From Plectrocnemia conspersa (Eukaryota; Arthropoda; Insecta; Trichoptera; Polycentropodidae): a stretch of DNA of 64,000 nucleotides. Numbering within the stretch: the stretch's first letter is position 1; the number at the start of each line of letters is the position of its first letter. This document shows, one piece after another, positions 12,480-24,839 of this stretch. The notes beneath the pieces are model-generated. The model worked only from the letters and a program-made list of their open reading frames with translations. It made no database searches and was not told the DNA's origin. The translations under genes and the position numbers were made by a program. The stretch lies in assembly GCA_009617715.1 (NCBI GenBank), contig VTFK01000372.1:124001-188000 (forward strand), in the 5' to 3' direction.

Positions 12480-12800
12480 ACCCTGAAAAGCTCGTGGAAA
12501 GCTCCGGCATTGGTCGACAGCCACTTAATCGCGTTCGAACGACTATAAAATTGAATGGTAACGATAAGCCGCACGTATGGCTCGAACACTATAAAAATTA
12601 TGTCCGACCGTGCCGCGGCATAAAATTTGTATGTTTTCGGCAGTTACCCAAAATCTGAGCTTTTGATCCCGGCCTTAACCCCTTAAGTGACAGTTACGCG
12701 CGAGCGTCTCATGTATTATTCACGGCGATGAGTAGCCGGGCGGAAGGCGTAAAAAAATAACAGATACGTTTAACACCTTCACCTTTGACGAATAAATTAT
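12480..12800. promoter_or_regulatory. GC-enriched island, candidate regulatory element
   Basis: Raised G+C with words such as GCTCGTGGAAAGCTCC, AACGATAAGCCG and GCGGCATAAAATTTG (about 12615-12629; GGCATAAA is posterior-Hox/Caudal-like). An 89-codon plus-strand frame starting at 12785 runs out of the island and has no known domain. Function is inferred from composition only. Confidence 0.35.
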
Positions 12801-13345
12801 TTATTGTCGAGCCCTTCGGAGAAATAATATTTTGTGTGGAAACACTCTTCTCTCGCGCGTATGCTCCTATCGTCCCTCGTTTTATATTTCATACAAAAAC
12901 AAGAGAGAGTAACATAAAACGTTTTAGCAGTTTACGCACTGTTGCCGAAAGCGCTGAGTGTGTGTTTATTTTGGAGTTTATGGATATGTGTCCGGATTTC
13001 ATCGTTTTCGATTCAATTGAGAACGAAAGGTGGTATAAATACATATATGAATAATTAATTAAAAGAGACTAATTAAGAAACTGGAATTTCCAAAAGATAT
13101 ATAAAGTAAATTTATAATATTTATATGTATATGAAACATACATTAAACTCAAAAATCTAAAAAATCTAAAAAACTTTTATTTTTTTTTCTGTGTAGATAA
13201 ATTTAGAATATTAGGCATTAAAAAAAAATAGAAAACTATTTTAATGTTAACAAAAACATGCTTTATATATTTAATTGTAATATTTATAGCCTAACTTAGG
13301 TGTAACCTAACGTGTTCCAAGTCTAAAATATTGTAAAAGCCATAT
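12801..13345. other. Transition into AT-rich DNA, nothing assigned
   Basis: Moderate GC to about 13050, then AT-rich. No supportable feature. Confidence 0.4.
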
Positions 13346-13349
13346 ATAT

Positions 13350-13440
13350 GGGTTTCTCAGCCATGACGTACACTTAGGTATTTTGCTCGTTACGGAGTAC
13401 CGCAGGGATACAAAAGTCCAATTATTCTTTTATAATTTGT
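13350..13440 (+). pseudogene. Possible scrap of a retrotransposon reverse transcriptase
   Basis: The plus-strand frame through 13388-13425 reads RYGVPQGYKSPIILL, close to the YGVPQGSxLGPxLF box of non-LTR RTs with a one-residue slip. No other RT motif could be followed on either side. A chance match to a five-residue core is possible. Confidence 0.3.
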
Positions 13441-15335
13441 GTTTTTTTTTATTAATAATAAACTCTGAATATTATAGTATTAGTTCTGTTAGTATCTCAA
13501 AGTATTTGGTTAAGTTCTTTACGAACACACCTTGCAATCAACTCTCACATTTCATAATGGCTAAAATTTTTGGGCGAACTTCCTTAAAACTTAAGTCTTG
13601 TAACAAAAAATTAAATTGTTGGGATTTGAAAGCGACTTTAAGCAAAGATTAAAATTTGGATTACTCGTATTTTTTTAGAAAAGTTTGTGATAATGTACTT
13701 AAAATAATTAAAAACGTTATTTCATATTGTCAAATATAGCTTTATTGTTAAAATTATTAGCAAAATGTAATACTAGTTGTTTTTATATATATTTTTTATT
13801 TATTATTTTTTAAATGGGACAATAAACAAAGGTAGGAGTCTTACTTAATCAAACCTGTTTCTTTACTCCATAGTATCCGCTTTAACGCATTTTCTTAGTG
13901 AACAGCTAAACTTTAACATTTTACCCTTCAATAATAATAAAAAAAGTCATTGCCTTTTGCATTGCTCTTCTACTATATTTGTCATCACTACACATAATAT
14001 GAATAATATATACCTTGCTTTTGCATGAATTTGAGATTTAAATACACCATAAGATTTTTGTATTGCCTGTGGTGTTATTAAACCCATATCTACCTAAACC
14101 CACACTAGGCGTCTGAATGTCATGCTTTTTATTGACTGTTTCTTTGAAATAGTGTCATTTAAAAGTAATTAATTTACATATCCTTAAAAGCTAGCACCAA
14201 CAGCAACTATAAGTTGTAAGAAATTATGTCAGATGGTTATTTTTAAGAATATGTTCCTTTTGACAGACTAAGACTTGATTATTTGGCACGTAAACGAACC
14301 ATTTTTAAGCATTTAGACAATACACGCATCGTCTGTTGCAACATATGTAAATATAACGTAATAAAACTCTTATAAGATTCCACCCTTTGTCTCACTGGCT
14401 ACAAAGTTACACACCCTCTACGGTTCTCAAACCGTAAAATTCCTTTAAACTAGCATTCAAAGCAGCTGTAGGCTATAAGCACTTGTGTCGGGTAATTCTT
14501 TCTGATTACATGTTCTTTTTACATTAGTCAAGATTTTTTAATAGTCAGCATATCCACTGACTGTTTTAAAAAGTGTATAGAAAAAATGATCAACTTGCAG
14601 CAGGCATAACATAACCTAACCAGTAGCATAGCATAACCTAACATAGTTAAACCTAATACACTTGTAATGAAAAATTAATCTGTCAGTATTACAAAGTAAT
14701 AAAACCAAATTTCATTAGCGATTTGCTAAAAAAGGGTATAAGTCACGCCGGTATTTTACAAGTGCAGATGACAATCGTCTATTTACCTTTGAAAATGATA
14801 TAAGTCAATACAAAAACAAAATAATTAACTATACATACAAGTGCCAAAAAGTTAGTAGGAAATGCCAACTCAAATGAAAGGTGTGTTGCTAAATTTTCAG
14901 CTGTTGGAAAGAAAGTCGATACGCAATATTTTTGTATAAAAAGTTACAGACAATAAAATAGCGTGTTTCCACCTCAAAGAAACGCATTTGCCAGCCTGTT
15001 GAGAGTAATTGCTATATCTTGTCTCCGAAAAAGTAAATAAAAATAAACATAGCTGAAGCACAACACTTCCTGTCGGAGTACATATCCATCTAGAATTTTT
15101 GCCAGATACTTTCAATTTCGGATTTACAATAATTTATAAGTCTAACTTAATTCACATTTATTATTATAAGTTTTTTTGTCAAAATCAGATTATGGCACAA
15201 TAATAAAAAAATCAAGTTTTAACAAGTATAATTTTTACCTTATAAAGTTTTCTTAATAAAAATATTATTTTAGCTTACTTTAAAAAATGTAATTTAAATA
15301 AAGGCAAAAAAAGTAGAACAACAACAGGGGTCGTG
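13441..15335. other. AT-rich stretch with unassigned moderate-complexity patches
   Basis: Patches at about 13840-14110, 14380-14510 and 14870-15120 are less simple than the surrounding AT-rich DNA and may be transposon remains. No family motif could be read in them. A 72-codon minus-strand frame at 14897-15115 was examined and not recognised. Confidence 0.35.
14604..14655. repeat. Degenerate AACCTAACC words (insect telomere-repeat-like)
   Basis: CATAACATAACCTAACC and CATAACCTAACATAG lie about 10 bases apart. They resemble the complement of the TTAGG repeat used at most insect telomeres. Such short interstitial runs are common in insect genomes. The copy number is too low to suggest a telomere. 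Confidence 0.35.
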
Positions 15336-15339
15336 AATC

Positions 15340-15680
15340 TTTAGCTCGACCATCAACAACCCAATATTAATCGCACATTAACTACGTCCAGTTTTTACCG
15401 TTTTCGGAAATCGTAAATTTTCGGCCACGGGACGCTTTCGCCGGAGAGAGGCACGTGCACCGCTTTTTGCCACCACCTCAGCCGGAACGTTGGTGTATAC
15501 ATATTTTTATATCTAGGTACACATGTCGTGCAGGACGAGGGGCAATGCGGAACACGCGGCGCAAAAACACAAATATACGTACCCATGTACAATTTTATTT
15601 TTTTGTTCGTGCGCTGTTTTGTTGCCGCAAATAAAACAAGACGTTGGTATAATAATGCAGCGCTCACATCAACGCTTATT
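15340..15680. promoter_or_regulatory. GC-enriched island with CACGTG E-box
   Basis: G+C-rich core with CACGTG at 15452-15457 inside GGCACGTGCACC. The 90-codon minus-strand open frame across it has no recognised domain. Candidate regulatory element by composition. Confidence 0.35.
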
Positions 15681-15689
15681 TTTAACTTC

Positions 15690-16205
15690 TTTAGCTGACT
15701 AGATCATTGTCTGACTTATGTTAGAGCATTCCAAGCCTTCCAAGATCGAGGGAAATTGGTAATATACGCCGTCTATTACATGCTTCTGATTTATGACAGC
15801 ATGGCAAAAGTAATTTTTGTCTTATATGTAATATTATATTATTTTTTATATACAAAATCAATAAATTAAAACTTATAATTTTTTGGTTTGAATAATATGC
15901 CGTAAATATTAAAACTAAAAAATACATATTAAAAACTGTTTCGTCGAATAGCCAATTCTTTTTAACTTATTTAAAATATATGTATTTAGCAGACTTAACA
16001 TTTTTACGGTCTATAAGATTATTATTGCGTTTGATATTTACTTTTTCAAGCAACACTCAGCATATTGTCTACAGAGCATATATTTATCGTTAATATGCGT
16101 TAGAATCCTAATCTTAAAAAAAAAATTTGCAGCTGTTTACTTATTGTATTTTTAGATGCTGGAATAAATATTAAATTGAATCTGCTCATTACTGGATCAT
16201 TATTA
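15690..16205. other. AT-rich stretch without recognised genes
   Basis: No supportable feature. The minus-strand 68-codon open frame at 15721-15927 shows no known motif. Confidence 0.4.
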
Positions 16206-16209
16206 TAAG

Positions 16210-16560
16210 TCAGTGTGAACGCAGCATAACGTTTGAGCTCACTCACACAGGAGGCCCCAAATAAACATGTTTGCCACCTCATAAATATGGAAGATGGTAA
16301 AACATCCTTTCGCTTTTTACATTTGTCTCCCCCACCTTGCTGCGCTCCGCCATTTTTTACGGTCAACCTTTTTTGCAGCCTCGGGCTGATTTATGGCAAT
16401 TTCCGCGAGCGCGTCATCATTTTAAATCGCACTTCCTTTTTGCAGTGATACTTGCGGGCAACGGGTAATCCTGTTGTTCCGTTTGCGATCAATTTGAAGG
16501 ACATTTGTCATGGTGGATGCTGGATAAAATGGATTACTATCATTATTGGGATCACCCTGG
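16210..16560. promoter_or_regulatory. GC-enriched island, candidate regulatory element
   Basis: Contains GATTTATGGC at 16388-16397 (posterior-Hox/Caudal-like TTTATGGC), TGTTTGCC (Forkhead-like) near 16267 and CCGCGAGCGCG near 16403. Open frames on both strands overlap and match nothing known. Confidence 0.35.
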
Positions 16561-17075
16561 TGTTTAAAAATAAAATAAAATATATAAAGCATTACAATAC
16601 ATTTAGGGTTGTAATATTAATTACTTTAACTTATAATGTCGTTCTATATAATTGTGGAAATTTAGTTTCTTTTACTGTATTAGGTATTCTGAACATCATC
16701 ATCTCATTTTTAATTATTAATGTATAATTATTTTTTGTTACAAATATGACTCTCATGACTTAACAGGTTTCCATAAGACCATTTAAAAAATAAAATTACC
16801 TATGTTGCGTTCCTTAAATTGCTAAACACTATCCCACACATTTCTTACAACTCCTCATAGTTCAAGCTGAAAACATCTTTGTGTTTGAAATGCTCGTTGA
16901 GTATTTGAATACTTGAAATAAAAATCAAAGCTAATTTAATTCATTAGCTTATTTCAACCTAACATTATCTAAACATAGTTTTCGAAAATAAATTGATTAA
17001 CTTTGGAGCAACATAACTTATTTTGTTTAGATCGATGAAAATATTTCCATTTTCTTTTTTTTTAACGGAGACAAA
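16561..17075. other. AT-rich stretch without recognised genes
   Basis: Nothing supportable seen. Confidence 0.5.
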
Positions 17076-17079
17076 TTTA

Positions 17080-17350
17080 ATCGGGTCTTTTTACAGCCAG
17101 ATATGTATGAGTATGTATGTAGTTTATATGGAGACAGTTTTCAGCTGTAACAAATGGAGACGCCTTCGGGATACTTGGCGTCCCGTGGGACTTCCCTGAC
17201 GCCCCGCGTCGCGACGCTCCAGGAAAAACTCGCGACGGGGGCGGAAAAGCGGGCCGGCTCATGTTCGTTCGTATGAAAAATGAGATTTTTATTTCCGAAA
17301 AAAATGACGATCACCTCTCTGCAACCACCGCACGTAATGCGGTTTTCATT
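17080..17350. promoter_or_regulatory. GC-rich island with a consensus kappaB site
   Basis: Contains GGGACTTCCC at 17187-17196, which fits the Rel/NF-kappaB consensus GGGRNNYYCC. A 12-bp perfect palindrome, GCGTCGCGACGC, follows at 17206-17217. The core (17160-17265) is among the most GC-rich parts of the left half. The two overlapping minus-strand open frames show no known domain. Regulatory role is inferred. Confidence 0.4.
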
Positions 17351-18879
17351 TGGGGAGATATTCATATTTTTGAGTGCTTGGAGCTTGGATAAGATATACA
17401 TAATTATATAATACGTGGGTAATTTGAAAACTTTGTGACCCGATAACGAAGAAACGAATTTTTACTTTTAAAATTTCTTTCATAATAAAATCAAACAATA
17501 TGCAATTTAAATATTAAAATTTTCAGGTATTTACAAAATAATAACACGCATTATTCAAGCTATGCACCGTTTTCAATAGTCGGGTTTATTTAAAGAACCT
17601 CTAAGTGTTTTTCATTCAGCATAAAAAAACAGGTTAGCTTATTTAAGAACCAGTAGTAAATTCTAGCCTAATTAAAAGGATTTCCAGTAAATTAATAAAT
17701 CGCATATATAATAAATATTGTAAGAAAATAACACCTCTGATATATCATTAATAATTCAAGAAAACAATTAAATTTGGCGCAATAGTTCTGTTTTGTGCTT
17801 TTGCTCAGTTGTTTTCTTGTTTTTTTTATTTGATCTTTAGTATTCACTAGCCATGAAATTAATTACTCAGATCTTAAATATGGCTTTAAAAACTAAGGAC
17901 GTTCTCTGAGGCCTAATTTTATTCTTGATTTTATTTTCAAAGATTGCAAAGTCATTTAATTAATATAGAGCGTATTCTGTTTTCATTGTAACGAAGACTG
18001 ATCTTAGTATAACGTAATATTTTAATTCGAATTTAAGAATGACGTTATAGCTTGATACAATATTTCTCCGAATTCAGTTTGTTCTTGACTTTGCGCGTGT
18101 CGGATGTTTTCACGAGCGACATTCAATATATCAAAGGATATTTTGATTCTGTATGAATATGGTAATTAAAAATAAAATAAAAATATATCATCTTCCTTGA
18201 ATTCAATATAACGATTTTTTTTCGATTCTGTGAGTTTCGCTATACTGAGATTTATCTGTACATTCAAATTTTAAATAAGCTTTCAACGAAGCTTTAATAG
18301 GCCTTTATTTAAAAAAAAAAAGAATTTTTGTTGTTTAGATGATTTTACTTAATATTTTGATTGCAGACAGTTTGTAACATATAGCAATCGATTAACAAAA
18401 CTTATTTTTTTGCATAAAAATATTTGATTGTTGCGGACTCTCTCTCTCTCTCTATTTATCTTAACAGAGTTATTTATATTTTCTATAAAGATAGAGCTTT
18501 GTAAACCGTCTATTCTTTCGTGTCAAAAATGCTATAATGTATATTTTTTTAATATCATTTACCATCCGAATGTTTCCATGACCTTGATAAGAATGTTTTA
18601 AATAGAGTAAGTTCAACAGTAACGATCGCGTCCTTTTCTTATGCATGCTAAAGCCATGATTAAAATTTGTAATACCGATGAGACAAAAATCGATCTTTGT
18701 TATTACTAGTATTACAAAATATAGTACCGGTAGTACCGGAAAAATTTTTTTTTTTATATACAAAAACTAGATGTCCATATTGCTTGAAAGCAGAAGCAGA
18801 GAGTAAAATGATGGTTATTGTAGGAGATTAACCCAAGTCGTTTTATCGGCGTAGAATATCAAAGTAGTATAATATTATG
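17351..18879. other. AT-rich stretch with a short CT microsatellite
   Basis: No gene is recognised. A (CT)n run lies at about 18437-18455. A 97-codon minus-strand frame at 18470-18763 has AT-driven composition and no known motif, so it is probably chance. Confidence 0.45.
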
Positions 18880-18911
18880 CAGTATATACGATTTATAAAT
18901 CGTATATACTG
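18880..18911. repeat. Perfect 32-bp palindrome
   Basis: CAGTATATACGATTTA is followed directly by its exact reverse complement, with no spacer. It can extrude as a cruciform or mark a recent palindromic rearrangement. Just downstream (about 18913-18937) the word ACGAGAGATAC is tandemly repeated with a 14-base period. Confidence 0.9.
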
Positions 18912-18937
18912 TACGAGAGATACGATACGAGAGATAC

Positions 18938-19535
18938 ATCTTTTAAATTAAATAGTACTATTAAGATTTTCTACGTAAAATTTAAAATAAAAATATATAA
19001 ATAAATCATATCTTAATCAAATTTTCAACAAATATATTTGCAAATTTGTACGCACCCGTTTCTCATAAGGTTTTTCCGGATAATCGTGAGTGACAAAAAA
19101 ATTAAATATTATATAGGAATATATTTTATTTAAATTAAATAGTGCTGTTTTGACCCTGATATTAAAAATTAAGAGGCAATGATGATATTTTGTCAAAGAT
19201 GCCGATTTCTTAGACTTATTGTTTCAAAATAAAAAACTTGCCACCCGCATTTAAACCAAATCAATAATGTAATTAATGAATGATAGTTAAGTTATAAATG
19301 AAACAAATATATTTTTATTGGTACTCCTAGATAACACAAATAAGATCAGCGTATAAAGTATTTATAGAAGTACCTGAATGTAAGGAAAAATGCTTAAACG
19401 CTTTTTATTGATTGAAACGCGAAATATTCATTAATTGTCAGACATATTAGGTATCATCTAATTATAACTACTTAAGTACGAAAAGTATATTTTATATGTA
19501 TAAAATAAAATATTGCCTCTATAGAAACTGAATAC
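18938..19535. other. AT-rich stretch without recognised genes
   Basis: Nothing supportable seen. Confidence 0.5.
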
Positions 19536-19539
19536 ATTT

Positions 19540-20195
19540 CTTTACCTCGCATTCGAAAGGCGTTACTATACATTTAATATACAGCATAGACAGATCCATG
19601 CGTAAACTAGACTATCGATAACCAACATGCATGACGTCACATTTGCACAAATGCGTAATATAACTCTTACCTTTTACGTACGATTTTCAGACTATTTCCT
19701 TCACTACTCCATTTATCCATTCACATTCGATTCACGTCCAAACATTCGACATTTGAATAGTTTCCTTGGATCGAAGCGCTTACGCGTCGTCACCGTGATC
19801 GTCCCTAATACTTATTGACTGATAACACTGACTCTTGCAAATATCCATTATTTGTTTTTTTCCTCGCTCTCTCCATCCCCTCCCCATATTCTCGCGTTGT
19901 GTGCGAAGTCACTCGTGTATTTTTTGCTCTGGATTTCCTAGATCGTACCGAATCACATGGAAAACAGGGTGGCTCGCGCTGCGAGAGTGAGTCAAAAGGT
20001 AAACGCGGGAGCCGAGGCGAGGCAGTATCCCCATACCCCGCGGAGGTATGGGGGATGGGAGTGGATGGATACCGTTCAGACTCGCAGATGGATGCGGTGG
20101 TGGGGGAAACGGTGGCCGCCATGACAACCGTCCGCAAGCGCCACGGGCGGACTCCCTGTCCAAACAGCGCTGGTACAAATCACGCTGAATAGATT
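19540..20195. promoter_or_regulatory. Large GC-enriched island with a consensus CRE
   Basis: A perfect cAMP-response element, TGACGTCA, lies at 19632-19639. The second half (19870-20180) is GC-rich and contains a hairpin: CCCCATACC at 20029-20037 pairs with GGTATGGGG at 20045-20053. It carries overlapping open frames of 125 codons (plus) and 110 and 89 codons (minus), none with a recognised domain. It could be an exon or promoter. An ATG in good context (GCCGCCATGAC, near 20121) opens a frame of only about 23 codons. Confidence 0.4.
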
Positions 20196-21107
20196 ATATT
20201 GCAGTGTTGTCAACCTTTGGGAGATTTAGCACACTTTGGCATAAATTACTTCTAAAGACTTCAATAATGTTACATGTTAGAAATACTTTAATATGTTGAT
20301 AGTTTTACTGTGTAAAATAACACACGATCAAAGAGAAATCTTAAACAAAAATTAACGAAGACGACACATGTTATTCCGAATTGACAATCTTTGGAAAGGG
20401 TGGTAAAATTTTAGGCCCTGTGGGCGACTCGATACTAATATTGGCGGCGGCTTACATCCATTGGGGCATCTGGGGCAAAGTCCTGATCTTATCTTCTCTG
20501 ACGTTGTGAATATGAATTACATAACTGTATATGGTATATATTATATTTTCATTTCTATAACAACTACGGTTGTTTTAATTATTTTTTAATACAAACTGAC
20601 AATATTTACAAACATAATCTACCTAATCCTAAAGATCATTGCCGCTTATAAAAGCAATTAAATATTTAAGTCTATAAATTTAGGTTTCAGCCGATTTTTG
20701 ATATTTCTCAAATTTTGGGATTAATGCAGAGTTGTGTGGCTATTGAATACAGTTAGAAAAAATCTGATAACAGCTTATTGAACAACACATATTTTTTGAT
20801 CGAAAATGTGTACACAAAAAAAGCAGGCTTTTGATGTGAATTTTTGCCTTCTGAGAAGTGATCATCGTTTTTGCGCTCTCCTATTGACCAAAATTCGGTT
20901 TTAATATACTTTAATAAGCCCTCTTATATTAAAAGTGCATAGAAATATTGATTAGGATAGCTATCATATTTTTAAAACATAGTGTAATATTGAAATGCAG
21001 ACAGACTATGGAGCAATAAGTGAGATGCGATGTCCGTCTATACTAATTCTTTCGCTTATTTTTCCTTGAGATATGAGTTGGCTCAGTTTGTATTTTGAGC
21101 TTGACAT

Positions 21108-21149
21108 AATAAAAGTTCTAAAACTATAATTAGTTTTGGAACTTTCATT
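21108..21149. repeat. Imperfect hairpin, 19-bp stem
   Basis: TAATAAAAGTTCTAAAACT pairs with AGTTTTGGAACTTTCATTA across a 6-base loop, with one mismatch and one G-T wobble. No known small RNA was recognised. Confidence 0.7.
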
Positions 21150-21254
21150 AGGTTTTGGGTTCGAACATCAAATGGACATTTTGCAACTGTCAAATTGAGC
21201 TTCATAGATATTTTAGAGCAGCATATTAGTGTATTTTAGTTAAATTAAATTTTC

Positions 21255-21500
21255 GTAAAAATATATATCTACTGGTGAAAATATATTTGAACTTTAATAG
21301 TGAAAATATAATTTTATTAAAAAATTCACATTCATTGTTACATTTATATATCGGATGTAAATAAATTATAATAGATATGTATATATATATATATATTACT
21401 ACATATATACAAATTGAAATTATATAATTGTACTAGCACCGGCCAGATAATATATATTTTCACTGGTAAAAATATATATCTACTTGTGAAAATGTATTCT
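21255..21500. repeat. Two direct copies of an AT-rich 33-base word
   Basis: The word around ATATATATCTACTGGTGAAA at 21255-21287 recurs with few changes at 21466-21500 (ATCTACTTGTGAAAATGTAT). An inverted partial copy (TATATATTTTCACTGG) lies at about 21450-21465, and a (TA)n run sits between. This could be an old small inverted-repeat element or simple-sequence drift. Confidence 0.4.
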
Positions 21501-21914
21501 GGTATGATTTTACTAAAATTATATATTTCAAAAATATTTTTGGAATAGATTCGAGACTGTTTTGTCTTGATTTTCCTTTGTGAATAATTACATGAAACTA
21601 AATGTATTAATTGTTTATTTTTCTGTAATAAATACAGTTGTCAAATTACTGATAATGCAATCTTTAAAAACGTTAAATTTATATAATTCAGCTGGTACTG
21701 TTGTTGATTTTTCGTCCTTTCTTTGGTTCTTCCAGGTATATGATCTGAAAGTTCAGATTGCTAATACTTTACATTCCTTGAATATTTCCATTCATGTCTA
21801 ATATTTTTTAAAATTTTAAAAAGCAATCAAGTCAACAATAATTTGAAAACAGATTTTAACACAAACAGAGACGCGTCAAAGTACTACAATTTATCCCTTT
21901 AAATAATAATGTTG

Positions 21915-21953
21915 ATTGTAAAAGTACCCTTTAAATAGTGATACTTTTACAAT
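21915..21953. repeat. Perfect 12-bp hairpin
   Basis: ATTGTAAAAGTA pairs exactly with TACTTTTACAAT across a 15-base loop. No function is apparent. Confidence 0.7.
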
Positions 21954-23520
21954 ACTATTGAAAGCAATGTTCTATGTTTTTTATTTCTTGTAAATATGTA
22001 TGAAAAAGGCTGAAGGTACTTATACCTGAAATACCCGTTTTTGTTTTTTTATAAATATATTCTTGCTATGATTTTTTCCAGAGTAGAACTTCTCAAAGAG
22101 AACGGGCCCTGGAATTTGTCCTTTCCCCCCCGCCCTCTCGGCAAACCTGATTATAAGTATATATATATGATATATAATATAACCAGCTGTCGGTTTCTCA
22201 CTATCGCGAGGTACCGCCGCTAGTGAGTGTACAAATACTGGACCTTCAACTTTTTGGGTTATTATTATTTTTTTTTCTCATAAGTTAAATTAAACTTATA
22301 TTTCACCATTCATGAATTACTATATTTTTAAAATTAGTTTCAAAATTTTTTGAATCCGTGACGTATGGTGAGTCTATGTGTATATTATAATATAACCTAT
22401 ATTCAAAAACACCCGATAACTGAGCATCATAAAATTGCAATATTTTTGAAAGAAAATTAAAAAACTACCTATTAGGTTATCGTTACATAAAAATATACAA
22501 TTTTTAATATATTATTATGTTAGGTCTAAATATTAGAGGAAAAACATCGGTAAAGGAAAGCTCATATTCAACATTAATTTATCTGCTGGTTAGGTTAGGA
22601 TGTATTCTAGGACCTTAAAGATCTAAATAATCAACCAAAAAACAGATTTGATTTATATAATATTCAATCTCAAATGAAAATGTGTTTCTGAGGAATTCGT
22701 CGGTTACTACTTTAATTTTGTCTTAAAAAAATCATAACTATTAGCATGAAATATAGTTTCAATGAGTGAAAATCATTCAACTGAAAGAAAAGTATTACAC
22801 AAATTAAATCAGTGGTATAAGTTAAAATACTTGGGATTTAATTTTATTTGAACTAAAGTGTTTTTTTATTTTTTTTGTCATTTCTGAGAAATCAAAATAA
22901 ATTAACAATAAATAGTCATAATTCGGATTGATCCTTCTAATAATATTTATTAATATTTTTATTAGAAAGTATAAATCTGAAATGCTACAAGTTGTGGGTA
23001 AAACATATTGATTTCATTGCTTTAATTTATGAAGCAATTTTCTGAATTCTCTTGCTAACTTTGTAAAACGTAAATTGCAAACATCGTTTTATTTTATAAT
23101 CCTCTCTATATCAAATTACACAAATTTCACATTAAAATACTGAAAGTATAACTTTTGCGTCGTAATTGTAACCCTAAATGTAATATTTGCTTAGCATCGG
23201 TTTAAATTATACATAATTCATACATAAATATATAAATTAATTACCAATTTCATATTTTTGCACATGCAAAATATTATTTTATAATTATAAAGCCCCTTTG
23301 TGCAAAATTCGCGATCAACTAATGCATAGTAAAAAGGCAATTAAAATGTATATTTAAAAGCTTGTACAAAAAAATGAACAACGTCAAAAATACAAATATT
23401 AAAATGTTGATATTGTGCGCATGTTTATTATTCATGATTTTTAAAACGAATATATACTAAACTACAATTTATTTAACATCCGTGAAATAACTGTTAATAC
23501 TTTATTATTCAATCATAAAA

Positions 23521-23750
23521 TTATTACTTTATATCGCGCAAGCACAATATTTAATCTTGCGCGTTTTATGGATTTTGGAAAAAATCGGACACATTTTTAT
23601 TAGATTAAACGTCAGCGGAGCAATGATGTATAAAACAGATTCGAGAAGAAAATTTCGAGATAAAAATGTTATTTTTTTCCAACGTAAACCTCAGGCTGAT
23701 GGGCGAAGACAAATTTCAGGCAAAAGCGTATTACTTTATGCGTGATGTAA
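23521..23750. promoter_or_regulatory. Mildly GC-enriched island
   Basis: Less AT-rich than its flanks, with GCGCAAGC and CTTGCGCG words at its left edge. The 62-codon plus-strand frame at 23557-23745 has no known domain. A weak candidate. Confidence 0.25.
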
Positions 23751-23759
23751 TTTATTGTA

Positions 23760-24835
23760 CGGTTAAAGTTCAGATTATATTTTATAAAATTATGATATTT
23801 AAATTATGCTTATATCTACAATAGTTTATTTATTTTTTAATTTTTTTATTTCATTTTAACATTCAACTAAACAATTTAGATATCTTACGGTTTGGTAAAA
23901 GGATGATTTTAAAATACTTACATATATATTAATTTATATTTTTTTTTCTCGCACCTTAACTCAATTTATGACGTTTTTTAATACGATATTATCTGCAGTG
24001 AATATTTAAATTTGCACATCTTTTTACTGCGATGTGGCTGAGCATATTTTCATTGTAGCATCATTCCACTATCTTCAAAAACATAATTGCACAATATTTT
24101 TGATGAAATTATTATTAAGAGTGATGCTAGTAAAGATAGTGCATAATGTTTTTTCAGCACTCAAATAACAAAAATTAATGAATGGTCATTATTTGTGCAT
24201 TTCTAAGATGACATATGTTCAGTGACAGATTATCCATTAAGGCGTGATCTATCTTGTAAGAGTAGTGAAACTAGATTTGATAGAAGTAGAGGTAATCTCC
24301 CACTGTTTGTTAATAACATCATTTTGACACTTTTTTACTTGGTACTTTTTTAATTATTATTTGTGTTCATGTTACTAATAAAATCCTATAAAAGAGTTTT
24401 AGTTTTACGTGATTTACCTGACTCAAAATCGAAAAATATGATCATTTTCTGTTGGATCTTTGATTCTGTAAAAATGTTTTTTAATTTCTTTGTATTCCGT
24501 ATCTATCTAAATTAAAGACCGAATAAAAAATACGGCCATTTTGTTAGCCTTTACAGATGCTCTTTTTTAAGTTCAGATATTTCCTGGTTGTAGACCCAGA
24601 ATAGTGTCAGTTCAACTCTGATATTAAAGAGTCTTTTTAGAACATAAGCATTCGATATCCACATTAAAAATTTATTGGCTCTATATATTACGCTGAAATT
24701 GAAATATAAATATAAGCATGGATCAAACAATGCATGTCGTTTTATGCATAAAAGAACACCCTGATTGGCAGATTAAAAAAAATGCTCTGTTTATCAGTTT
24801 GCACAAAGGCTAATAAAGACTAAAAAAATATCATT
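23760..24835. other. AT-rich stretch without recognised genes
   Basis: Short inverted words (CACTATCTT near 24068 and AAGATAGTG near 24133) could pair weakly. Nothing else was seen. Confidence 0.4.
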
Positions 24836-24839
24836 GTTT

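Larger units (their letters stand above)
20200..23515. other. Long AT-rich stretch, some unassigned complex patches
   Basis: Patches at about 20380-20510 and 22080-22215 are GC-richer. The first contains GGCGGCGGCTTACATCC. CAGTGTTGTCAACCTTTGG at about 20201 looks like a hAT-type terminus but no partner end was found. The rest is AT-rich without recognised genes. Separate entries cover the hairpins and repeats inside. Confidence 0.4.

Noticed and set aside
14897..15115. 72-codon minus-strand frame with less AT-driven residues
   Set aside because: Could be a transposon scrap, but no family motif is readable and neither border looks like a splice site.
19805..20192. 125-, 110- and 89-codon frames as possible genes
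   Set aside because: Three frames over the same DNA on both strands, none with a known motif. Low-complexity Pro/Ser/Arg/Gly content follows from GC richness.
20200..20480. hAT element starting CAGTGTTGTCAACC
   Set aside because: The left end looks hAT-like, but I found no inverted partner terminus and no 8-bp target duplication.
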